From: Ixodes scapularis
Lineage: Eukaryota > Arthropoda > Arachnida > Ixodida > Ixodidae
Reading direction: 5' to 3'
DNA length: 64,000 nt
Assembly (NCBI RefSeq): GCF_016920785.2
Contig: NW_024609880.1
Location: 65,287,830-65,351,829 of the forward strand
A program made the position numbers and the translations under genes. The notes beneath the pieces were generated by a model, which saw nothing but the letters and a program-made list of their open reading frames with translations, ran no database searches and was not told the DNA's origin. Positions 54,155-63,822 of the stretch are shown in pieces. Numbering within the stretch: position 1 is the stretch's first letter; the number at the start of each line of letters is the position of its first letter.

Positions 54155-55400
54155 CGGAAAAGTACACGACTAGGCCTTTTCTGTTTAGGATTGGTTCAGC
54201 TACAGCAGCTGTAGTTCAGCGGTGATGGAACATGTACAAAAACATGATGAGCACCATGACGGTGCGTTTTTGACGCTGTCTGATTGGTCCCATCGTCAGC
54301 TCGTAGCGTCGGCTGCATCTGGACTTACGCTGGCGCAAAGTATGCATGCAATGTTTGCCAGAATAAGGACTTAGAAGAAGAAAAAAAGGTACCACCCTCC
54401 CCCAGAAAAAAAGAAGAGCGGTTTGCTGGTTTATTATTTTTTTTTTAGATCAAAGAAAATTTAAGGGAATCGGGTCGCATGTAGAGATGGCTGGCAGTTC
54501 TAAAACAAAACATCAAGAATGCGCCGGGTACCGGCAGCTGATCATTCTAAAGAAATGTCTAAAAAATAAAATCAGAATAAACGCCGAGCAGTTCTCTGTA
54601 TTTTACCCCTCCATCGTTTATGTAATACTCCATAAATGCCGCAAGGCTTATAAGTATTTTAGAAACTCCAAATTAAAACTATTTTTTTATTTAGGAATAT
54701 CACACCACGTACTACGTTTCTCTCGGCGGTTCATTCATGACTTGGTCGAAAAGATACATCTATCCACGATTCAGTCTGCAGATGCATAATTTTTTTTGTC
54801 ATCATCTTAACCGAAGTCCAAGAATGACGAATCAAATGGTGCCCCATGCTTGGAAGCATGGGCATTATTCACGTGAAAATAACTTTATCATGTCATTCAC
54901 GCAAGCGCCATGTCTCGACATGATTACATTTATGATATCACTATGCCTCTCACGCATGGCCGGGAAAGACGCGGCAGCAGCCAGATACCTTGCCTGCTAT
55001 CGTGCATTTCGTGCGAAAAACTCGCAGAACTTTCGGATGTTCTCGAATACAAATTAGAAAGAATCAGACAAACACACACACGCGCACACACGAAAGAGAC
55101 TCGGATGACGCACACGGACGACATGTTTTACATCCGCCCATTGTTTCTGACTCCCGTTCGCAAGAATGTTAAATTTGCCCGTCCTCCGCGTCCTTCCTGT
55201 AAAAATCTCGTCGTCCCAGAGGACAACGACCTTCTTCGTCTTTACGATTCTTCAAGTAGTCCGCAGCTTAGAGCTTACCGCATAATATATAAATAACAAT
55301 CAGCTCGGCGTTGTCGCGCGTTTTTTTTTTTTTTTTTTTTTAACTGCGTTTTTTTTTTTTTTTTTTGTTAGTTTATTTTATGCGGGTCCTTTGCTGCGAC
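54155..55400. other. Stretch with two unassigned frames
   Basis: Plus-strand frames at 54487-54789 (100 residues, lysine- and aromatic-rich) and 54910-55296 (128 residues) overlap little with other frames but show no recognisable domain. An AC-rich run at 55068-55090 and two T runs at 55321-55365 mark low-complexity DNA. I do not call either frame a gene. Confidence 0.35.
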
Positions 55401-55403
55401 TTG

Positions 55404-55614
55404 AGGCTGGTTCGGACATTTGTGTTAAAGCACATTCACATAACACCGTTTTCTTAAATTTTCTTGCTTTACGTATCAGACACCAAAACATTCGTGTCTC
55501 GGATGTCGCGGGCCGGGCTATCTTCTTGAACTTGTAGGCACGCTTAAGCGTGAGCAGGCGTAAGCTCTTGTAACGTAACGTAATGTAACCATTCAAGGCT
55601 GTGTGAACCAGCCT
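55404..55614. mobile_element. MITE, AGGCYGGTTCACAC family, tandem copy 1
   Basis: Left tip AGGCTGGTTCGGACA and right tip TGTGTGAACCAGCCT. TTA at 55615-55617 is shared with the next copy, and the left flank is TTG. Confidence 0.7.
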
Positions 55615-55617
55615 TTA

Positions 55618-55810
55618 AGGCTCGTTCACACAGCACCACTTTCTTACGTTACGCATGAGTCACCGAAACATTCGTGTCTCCAATGTCACGTGCCTGGCTA
55701 TCTCCTTGAACTGCTATAGCTACGCTTAATATGAAGCACATATGTCTCGGGGACTTGTACGTAAGCGTCCGTAACGTAACGTAAGAAAACGGAGCTGCGT
55801 GAACCAGCCT
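55618..55810. mobile_element. MITE, AGGCYGGTTCACAC family, tandem copy 2
   Basis: Left tip AGGCTCGTTCACACAG and right tip CTGCGTGAACCAGCCT, flanked by TTA on both sides (55615-55617 and 55811-55813). Inner blocks (CACCGAAACATTCGTGTCTC) match copy 1, so the two are one family placed end to end. Confidence 0.8.
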
Positions 55811-55881
55811 TTAGAGCGATATCGACCGCGTTGCAAGTAAAGCCCCTCGATGTGTTCGCGTTTGTCTTACAAATAGAGTTA

Positions 55882-56452
55882 AAGGGGTACTCCGCCGATT
55901 TCTTCATGGTCCCCGATTTGCTTGAAATTTTGCTAAACTCGCCAAACAACATCGCCAAAATAGTATCCCAAATATTAGGTCTAAATAATTTTTTTTCACG
56001 AAGTTATTGAATTTACAATTTTGGTTCTCACCGTGTTTTTCAAACTGAAAGTCTCTACTGGCAACAATGAAAAAGTGACGTCATTGGAAGTGCAGGGGTT
56101 CACTCTTTGGACTGTAGAATGTGTTCCCAACTGATTTGAAGCAGTTTCATGGTGTCAAATGAATGCCTTGGAAGCTCGCTCCAGTCCCCGCGCTCCAGCA
56201 CGGAACAAATAATTGGCATATTCTATTTTTTAGACTGCTCGCCCGACTGGCAAGCCGAACTTCCACTGACGTCACGGCCCTGAAAAGGGCGGGTATATTT
56301 GAATGTCTGTTTTTGCATCATTTTCATTTGCCGATTTCGCAATAACTATTATGAATTTCACGATATTAAATAGCATTCCAGAAAGGGTAAAGGCCTGGGA
56401 GTCAGAAAATATAGTTAGTTGAGGTAGCTCAAAAATCGGCGGAGTACCCCTT
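55882..56452. mobile_element. MITE with AAGGGGTACTCCGCCGATTT tips, TA-flanked
   Basis: A 571-bp element. The first 20 bases, AAGGGGTACTCCGCCGATTT, are perfectly complementary to the last 20 (56433-56452). TA lies outside both ends (55880-55881 and 56453-56454). The interior is AT-rich and non-coding. Confidence 0.85.
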
Positions 56453-57076
56453 TAAATGCGCCGTTGCACGAAGGCCGCGCCTCGAGGGGCCCTTGGAAGG
56501 AAATGGCGGCGGAGCATCCTCTCGTGGCGCGTGTCTTGCACGTTTCCGCAACAATCGTTAACGGTATTTAAAAAAAAAAAAAAAAAATCTGTATTAAGGG
56601 GTTTTAGTTGCAACTGCTTGGGACCGCTTACGACGAGTAGAAGGCCTAGATTGCAAAGAGGGTTCATATCGAACCATGGGGAGCGTTTGCAATTTAATGG
56701 CGGAGATTGGTCGCCAGTGCGCATGCGCTGCGGTTTCGCGTGACAAGGAGGAACGCCGGCGGAAAGGCGCAGACGCTTGCAGACGACCAACGCTTTTGCC
56801 ACCTCCTCGCAGCTTGTATGGCAAACGCGGCCCAAAAAACCACGTGACGCCGATCGAGCAGCTGGAAACTCTCTGTGATACAGGGTCTCTAACGACGGGA
56901 GAACACACTGACGCTACCGGAACGCTTGCGGTCTTCGTATATTTCAGGCACTATTCTTCTACCGTAAGCTTAAAATAATTCGGACATGCTATAAGCTACC
57001 GCTTCTGGCAGATGTGGGCATAGATTGGACCTCGTAAATGCTGCAAAACCTAGTCTATGTACAGAGACCAGGACAC

Positions 57077-57345
57077 GGAGACGGCAGGCTCTTTAAATCG
57101 ACCGGAAAATTCGGTTTTTTAACCTATCGCGCTACGACTGCTTGCTGCTTGAAGACCGGTGGCGTCGCTGCGTTTCCATAGGAGCTAAGCCTTTTTCTTT
57201 CTTCACTTTTCTCTCAAGTAAGTTCGCTCTTTGCAAATTTTACGAAAAAAAAAATGCACCATCTGTGGGCAATGCTGCACAAAGTCGTAGCGCGATAGCT
57301 TAGGAAACCGAACTTTCCGGTCAATTTAAAGAGCCTGCCGTCTCC
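57077..57345. mobile_element. Foldback repeat with GGAGACGGCAGGCTC arms
   Basis: Arms of about 65-90 bp: GGAGACGGCAGGCTCTTTAA...CCTATCGCGCTACGACT on the left against the complement at 57280-57345. The middle is T/A-rich. No coding frame of note. Confidence 0.7.
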
Positions 57346-57638
57346 TTGAATCAACCGGTAGATATATCCTCCCTGCTCTTCTCTCCGTCCTCGTGAGCGG
57401 TTAAAAACGCCGTACTCGTAACGCAGTCGATTGCGCTCAAACGCGAATGTGTGAACCAGCAATTTGTTAACCTTCGCTGGAGCGTTTCTCACCAATAAGA
57501 CCTAGAAGACAAGGCCATGCGCATGACGACATCGTTAGTGGATCTCCGATCCGCCCCAAGTGCCAAATACGCTGGAACTCACCGAGAGTCACCGCCAGGT
57601 GTCAGACCTGTCTGTCTTGATGGCGCCGCGCGCTATGG

Positions 57639-57847
57639 GGAGCGCAAGTTCGTCTGCTTCTTTTGCAGGGGTGGCGGTGACGTCAGAACGCCAAGCTCTG
57701 ATTAGATCTGATTGAAGGATAGTAGGTAAACCTCAAGGCAGCTTGCTTTGACGTCCACCCACTACCCTTCAATCAGAGCCAATCAGAGCTCGGCGTTTCG
57801 ACGTCACCACAACCCCTGCAAAAGAAGCAGACGAACTTGCGCTCCGC
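57639..57847. mobile_element. Foldback repeat with ~88-bp arms
   Basis: GAGCGCAAGTTCGTCTGCTT...GGTGACGTCAGAACGCCAAG...CTGATTGAAGGATAGTAGGT is inverted at 57760-57847 with few changes, and a 35-base centre separates the arms. Both arms contain a GACGTCA/TGACGTC core. Confidence 0.75.
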
Positions 57848-58274
57848 GTATACCGTCGCGCTCACTGCGAGACGCTCTGGCGGCAATGCTGATGAAAGGT
57901 GGGCGACTTTGCGTGAATACTAAGTGGTGATGTTTGGAAGGAGGTGGGGGGAGGGGGGGGGGGGGCTTCAGCTTTTAAAACTTTAGTTCATTTCAGATGC
58001 GGTCTTTTGCCTGAGAGCTGTGCTGTGCCTGCGCCTCACTTGCACTGCAGAGAAGTGGAATCGGCGACAGGAGGACATGCGTTGAGGATGGTACTTCCGA
58101 AGATTGCTCAGGTCGCCGCAAAGCGGTGTTTGTTTGTTCAAGAAGCAGTGTTGGCTGATTGTGTTTATCCGTGGGAGGCCACAGCACCGATTTGCTCAGT
58201 CAGGTTCATTGTCGAAAGAACCTCAAGCCATGCCCCGTATCAGAGACTTGGCTTGAGGATTTCTTGGCAGAGGT

Positions 58275-59729
58275 CGGCATTTTAGGTCGCCCTCACTCAC
58301 CCTCACCCTCACAGCCACACTCACCTAAGTCCCTCACTCACCCTCACCCTCACAGCTACACTCACCTTCAGCCCCTCACTCACCCTCGCCCTCACAGTCA
58401 CACTCACCTTCAGTCCTTCACTCACCCTCACTGAACCTCACGGCCCTCACGCACTCACCGCCCTCACGGCCCTCACGCCCCTCACGGCCCTCACCACCCT
58501 CACGGCCCTCACGCCCCTCACTCACTCACGGCTTTCACGACACTCACCGCCCTCACGCCACTCACCGCCCTCGCCGCCCTCACCGCCCTCACCACCCTCA
58601 CGGCCCTCACGGCCCTCATTGCCCTCACGGCCCTCACCGCCCTCACGGCCCTCACGCACTCACAGCCCTCACGCCACTCACCGCCCTCACGCCACTCACC
58701 GCCCTCACGGCCCTCACCGCCCTCACGGACCTCACCGCCCTCACCGCCCTCACCACCCTCACGGCCCTCACGCCACTCACCGCCCTCACGCCACTCACCG
58801 CCCTCACGCTCCTCACCGCCCATGCTGCCCTCACACCCCTCACGCCCCTCACGCACTCATGGCCCTCACGCCACTCAGGCCAGCTTCAGATGGGGCAATT
58901 TCGCCCAGAAACTTTACGTCGCAACACCAGCAACACGGGCCGCCCGCGATCACACGCAGCAACCAATTGCTGCAATTAGCCATCGTCATCATAAAATTTT
59001 ATTTTTCTTGCACTATTTAGTCACAATTACGCGTTATAAACGTGTTTTTATGCATTTAAATCTCGTTAAGAATACTAATGCACCTTTCTGAAACAGTTTA
59101 TTTCCAAAAAAAACGATCGATTTCAAACCAGAACCAAGTCATTCGGTGTCATCATCACCGGCACGAGGTATCACGTGAAAATTTTGCGTCCTTGATTGGA
59201 TGCAGCCGCTTCAAACGTATTCGAATTGCTCCGAGTTGCTTGCTTATTTCGAGCCGGACCCGATCTCAGCAATTCGTGTCGATCTAGGGAAAGCTAGAGA
59301 ACAACCCGCCATTAACACCAAAATTGCTGAGAAAGATGCTCGATCTGAAGGGGGCCTCACGCACTCATGGCCCTCACACACCTCATGCACTCACCGCCCT
59401 CACGGCCCTCACGCCTCTCATGCCACTCACTGCCCTCACGCACTCATGGCCCTCACACCCCTCACTGCCCTCACACCACTCACGCACTCATGGCCCTCAC
59501 GCCACTCACCGCCCTCATGCCCCTCACGCACTCATGGCCCTCACCGCCCTCACGGCCCTCACCGCCCTCACGGCCCCCACCGCCCTCACGGCCCTCACCG
59601 CCCTCACAGCCCTCACTCACCCTCACACTCATGAATTTTCCTGGTTAAGAAACTCGCTCACCCTCATCTCACCTGTGAAGATGAGGGTGAGTGAGGGTGA
59701 GTGAGGGCCCTCATGGGTGAGGTTTGCCG
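58275..59729. mobile_element. Minisatellite-bearing element, copy 2
   Basis: The left boundary (CGGCATTTTAGGTCGCCCTC) and right boundary (TGTGAAGATGAGGGTGAGTG, GGGCCCTCATGGGTGAGG) are the same as in copy 1 at 26943-27471. The 9-bp units (CGCCCTCAC, CGGCCCTCA) fill 58290-58888 and 59354-59630. A MITE at 58889-59353 splits the array. The Pro-His-Arg-rich frames here come from the repeat unit and are not genes. Confidence 0.65.
58889..59353. mobile_element. MITE nested in the minisatellite array
   Basis: The left tip GGCCAGCTTCAGATGGGGC and right tip GATCTGAAGGGGGCC are inverted with a few mismatches. TCA on both sides may be a 3-bp duplication, although the array itself contains TCA often. The interior has a different base composition (AT-rich) and no minisatellite units. 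Confidence 0.65.
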
Positions 59730-59734
59730 TGGTA

Positions 59735-60366
59735 TGTTCCTTGGTAGGCAACTTGAGGAAACAGAGGACGGCATTAAAAAGGGGAGGGAAGAAGCTTCTT
59801 CGTGAGAATAGAGGGGCGAAGGGTAAGCCTCAAGGAGCGCCAAAGTAGGACCGCGGTCTAGATATATGCTCTTACATGGATGCAACCAGTGTCGTTTTGA
59901 GCACTGTCATCCGGCTCTGACGTGAATAGAACGACACTGTGACACTCCGTGGTGACAGATAAACTAATTTAACATCTCGTGCCACTGTCCTGCAAAGTCA
60001 GTAATCCAAAAAAAAAAAAAACATCAAAAAGCTTGAAAAGTTTTTCGATGGCGCTAGGGTAGGTCAAGTGCTGAACCTCCGAGTTTGCTGATGAGGTTAT
60101 TCTGAAATAGGCACTCTTTCAAGGAGCAGTACCCCAGCCGCGCAAGAACTGCAGTGGTGCACAGAGCTGGCTACACAACAAATGAGCAGTTCATTATCTG
60201 CAAAAAAAAAAAAAAAAAAAGCCGGACGTGGTAGGCTTTTTTGCTTCTTTGTTGGTTTGTCACAGAAGGTAACAAGTAAACAAAGATGTCAGAAGAAAAC
60301 CCTGAGGTCAAGGAACAATGAAATGTGGGAAATATTGGAACCTAAGGCAACTGCGTGTGTTCTTGT
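59735..60366. other. Stretch without recognisable gene
   Basis: Poly-A runs at 60008-60021 and 60201-60218. No gene or repeat is recognised. Confidence 0.4.
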
Positions 60367-60452
60367 GATGCAAAACTATCGATACTATCGATAGTTTTTC
60401 CAGAACTATCGGTAGTGTCGCAGAACTATCGATAGTTGACTATCGATAGTTT

Positions 60453-60754
60453 TAGAGCGCAGCTCTTAGGCGCCCGTTTCCGGCTTGAGCGGCGTCGGCG
60501 TAACCGCGCGGTGCATTATGGGAAATGTCTCATGATGCAACGCGCGGGGATGGGGACGAGGGGAGGAGAGGGGAGGAGGAGAAGGAAAGAGGGAGGGGAG
60601 GAGCTTGAAGGTTGAGGGGAGGAGGAGGGGGTGAAGGAGGAGGAGGGGAGGAGGAGGACGAGGAAGAGGGAGAGTGGCTGGGAGGATGAGGAGGTGATGA
60701 GGAGGGAGGAGGGGTATACCCTCCTTCAGTACCCTTCACACCTCCTCAAAAGCT
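60453..60754. mobile_element. GCAGCTCTTAGGCGCC MITE, tandem copy 1
   Basis: Starts AGAGCGCAGCTCTTAGGCGC and ends AAAGCTGCGCTCT. The interior is dominated by a GGAGGA-type homopurine tract (60541-60720). It is followed by a spacer (TTCGGTGTTACAGGGTGTTG) that recurs after copy 2. Confidence 0.7.
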
Positions 60755-60800
60755 GCGCTCTAATTCGGTGTTACAGGGTGTTGTAAACGTCTTTTATTTT

Positions 60801-61174
60801 AGAGTGCAGCTCTTAGGCGCCCGTTTCCGGCTTGAGCGGCGTCGGCGTCGCCGTCGGCGTAACCACGCGGTGCATTATGGGACGCGTGACGTCACAGATT
60901 ACGTCATCAGTGACGTCATCAGCAGCGTCATCGTCACTGATGACGTCATTGGCATCGTCATCGTCCCTGATGACGTCATCGGCATCCGCATCGTCATCGT
61001 CACTGATGACGTTATCGACATCGTCATCGTCACGTGACCTCATAGGAGTCACGTGACCCTCGTGAGACGACGGCGACGATTAGCAGACAGGATGAGGAGG
61101 TGAGGAGGAGGGAGGAAAGGATATGCCCTCCCCTCAGTACCCTTCCCCTCCTCCTTCTCAAGAGCTGCGCTCTA
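60801..61174. mobile_element. GCAGCTCTTAGGCGCC MITE, tandem copy 2
   Basis: Starts AGAGTGCAGCTCTTAGGCGC and ends AAGAGCTGCGCTCT. It is followed by ATCCGGCGTTACAGGGAGTT, so element plus spacer was duplicated in tandem. The interior contains an array of TGACGTCA sites (60887-61014). Confidence 0.75.
60887..61014. promoter_or_regulatory. Array of CRE-like TGACGTCA palindromes
   Basis: Perfect TGACGTCA occurs at 60887-60894, 60911-60918, 60941-60948 and 60971-60978, with TGACGTTA at 61007-61014 and GTCATCGTC spacers between. TGACGTCA is the classical binding site of CREB/ATF bZIP factors. Function here is not shown. Confidence 0.6.
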
Positions 61175-61534
61175 ATCCGGCGTTACAGGGAGTTGTAAAC
61201 GGCTTTTACTTTTTTCGACTGTCGGCTATCGATACTACTATCGATAGTTTTTCGATAATCGACTATCGATAGTACCATCAATAGTTTATTTACTATCGAT
61301 AGTCAGAATTGTGGCAACTATCGATAGTTTTGCATTACTAGAGCGAACACAGTTGCCGATCCGCCGCTCGCCTCCCTACCTCCTCTCTTCGGCCAAACTC
61401 CCGTCTTCGTCATCACTGAAAGCTGAATCAAAATTTTGATGGTAAGTGTTTGGGCTAGTTGGTGTCCCATTTGAAAAAAAAAAATAAATAAAGCGAGAAA
61501 AATAAAAAAGGGAGCGACGCAAACTACCAGTGTC

Positions 61535-62107
61535 GCAAAACTATCGATAGTAAACCTTTGACAGTACTCTCGATAGGTTTACGACAGTCGATTATCGATA
61601 GTTTTCCCATGGTCGACTGTCGATAGTACATCCATAGATTTTCGATAGTCGACTATCGATAGTTTTTCGATAGTCGACTATAGATAGTACTATCGATAGT
61701 TTTTGATGGTCGACCATCGGAGTTTTTTTACTATCGATAGTCACATTTCTGGCGACCCCACATGAAAGCAAGCTGCAGCTTCCAGCTGGAATTTATTTTC
61801 GGCTAAATTATACAGCAGCAGCTGGAAATCCTGTTTACAACTGAAAATGGATGCTGAACATGCTGGAAATCAAATCCCAGCTGGAGCACCAATTTTTCCA
61901 GCTTGGAAGTGCATGATCCACCTGAAAGTTTCCCAGCAAGATGAGTAAAATTCTAATTTCCAGCAAGAAATCTGTCCATTTCTGTATAGAAACAGGTTGG
62001 AATTCGGCTGGTAAGATAGATTTCCAGCTCCAGCCGTAGTCCATTTCCGGTTTCATAACGCAGCCTGGACTGGAAGCATTTCTACGATAGTACTATCGCT
62101 AGTTTTG
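61535..62107. mobile_element. Second TATCGATA foldback element
   Basis: The left part (GTGTCGCAAAACTATCGATA, 61532-61750) is a cluster of ATCGATAGTCGACTATCGAT-type palindromes. The right end near 62082-62107 (CGATAGTACTATCGCTAGTT, TTGCACTACT) is the inverted tip. A CAGCTGGAA-rich repeat (61763-62075) lies between, probably as an insertion. Confidence 0.5.
61763..62075 (+). repeat. CAGCTGGAA-rich repeat, copy 1
   Basis: TTCCAGCTGGAA, CAGCAGCTGGAAA, ATGCTGGAAATC and TCCCAGCTGGAGCACCAATT occur in series, in both orientations. The first 170 bases match 63823-64000 closely. The element could fold extensively. Confidence 0.7.
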
Positions 62108-62109
62108 CA

Positions 62110-63820
62110 CTACTACTGTGTTCACTTTTACAATGCTCATTCTCATTTTTTTTTTTTTTTGTATTTCTCGATGTCTTGAAGATGACTCGAAGATGCACAC
62201 GGACCAGAAGCTCTAGACGTGTGGAAAGCCTTGGACACTGGCTACGGTGAAAACTCCAGGGAGAGGCTTCCTCGAAGGATCAGCACATCGGAGGCAAGGG
62301 CAGAAAGCATGTGGATGGAACATCTGAAGTGTCTACTGTTGTTGAAAATCACTGCAGCACCTGGGAGCAACTGATGATGAAGCAAGTAGAAACAGGTGGC
62401 CATTGGATTTGTAAAGAGTGGTGAAGGTCCTAATAAAAACAAGAGGAAAAAATTGAAGTGTTAGGGCATTTCCTTGCCGAAACATGCCTTTGACACTGAA
62501 AACCACTAACAGTTCAATGCTATAAGGGTCGCTCCAAGGTGGACTGGAACTTTTGTCTGTAAGAAATCGGGGAACAAATATAGCATAATCTAACTTGCGG
62601 AGGACGTTAACGCAATTATTCTTGTGCATCCTAGGACCGGAATGACGTGTTTGACGCCTGCGCACCAGTTCCAGCTTTTATGGCGGCGAGCACTGTAGCA
62701 GTGGTGCATAATCAAATTTCTGGTTATTGAAAAAGCTAAACCAGCTGGAAGTTTGGGGAGATTGCAAGCAATGGTATAGGAAGCAAGCGATGTCTGGAGC
62801 GTAGAAAATGGTGTCAAGAGTTAGCAAAGGACGAAAGCCAGTGACCAAACGAGCCGTATTCACACATTTATTCGACTGCGTACCCCCAGCCACGCAGCTC
62901 GGTTCTTTCTATGCCAAAACAAATCATGAACGTGAAGCTGCCAACATGATGGGCAGGAGTGCCCGCATGTGCACGAAGGATACTTCCAAATACGAACAAA
63001 GTGTCGTGCTTTTAGAATTTCTCATTTCACTGCAAGAATAAAAGTCCCGGTCAACCTTGGACGACCCATGTAATATGCATCCGAACTCGACAAACTGGCA
63101 GTTTGGGAAAGGCAAAACATCCGAGGAGCCGCTTATAGTGGTACACATTAGATTATTTTATTTAGTCTCTTGTGCTTATCGATCACATCTTTGTCCAGAA
63201 TAGCAAGATTTTTAAGAAGAACAAGCTATTACACCGTTTGCCCTAAATAGCACCGTCAGTAACGTATGCAAATGGGAAGTTGGCACTATAATTGTATTCT
63301 GCATTGAAAGTAGTGGATGCTTTACCTTTTCAGCTTCCCTGATTTTCTTTTCCAGGGAATAAATTTAAGCCAAATATATGCTGAACATATATGAAGAACT
63401 CTGTCATTGATAAGCAAATGTGGAACACAGCAAACACAAAGCAAGGTAAAATTATGTGCCATAAAAAGTCTATCTAATTATTCTTAAGGTTATCATACTT
63501 TGTCCTTATTTTAACAGCTCTTCAATTCTAAAAACTCTTAACATGTACATATTTACTGGCTAAGTAATTTTTTGTCAAAACGGAAAAAATAGCATCCCTG
63601 CATTCTCCTGCCAGACGGGATCTAGCGTATTCAACCTGCCGTTCCGAATACTGGAAGGTGGATATGTGTAGCAATAATTACCGAGCAGAAATCCTCGATG
63701 ACATCGGGCTCATCCGATGGCATCGGAGGCGCCCGATGCCATCGGCGTGTGCCCGTGTCGCAATAATCGCCGATTCCCTAATTTCTAAACATATGAAATA
63801 CAAGCGAAGAACATATCAAT
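62110..63820. other. Stretch without recognisable gene
   Basis: Minus-strand frames (62333-62665, 62678-62893) have no motif that I recognise. Near 63690-63750 the block CGATGGCATCGG / CGATGCCATCGG occurs three times in both orientations. Otherwise AT-rich. Confidence 0.35.
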
Positions 63821-63822
63821 TA

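Larger units (their letters stand above)
60367..61340. mobile_element. Foldback of TATCGATA palindromes, hosting a tandem MITE pair
   Basis: The left end (GATGCAAAACTATCGATACT) and right end (ACTATCGATAGTTTTGCATT) are inverted. Arms at 60373-60453 and 61219-61338 consist of ACTATCGATAGT-type palindromes. The interior is the pair of MITEs at 60453-61174. Confidence 0.6.

Noticed and set aside
56700..56740. NRF1-like TGCGCATGCGCT as a host promoter
   Set aside because: A single motif without a supported transcript start or gene downstream. The adjacent frame has no known domain.
58518..59020. Long frames rich in Pro-His-Arg or Arg-Glu-Gly (also 59200-59704 and 27076-27420)
   Set aside because: They are translations of the 9-bp CCCTCAC minisatellite. 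Several frames on both strands are open at once, as expected for a stop-free repeat unit.
60768..61056. Asp-Asp-Val / Ser-rich frames on both strands
   Set aside because: They are translations of the GTCATC/TGACGTCA array inside a MITE.
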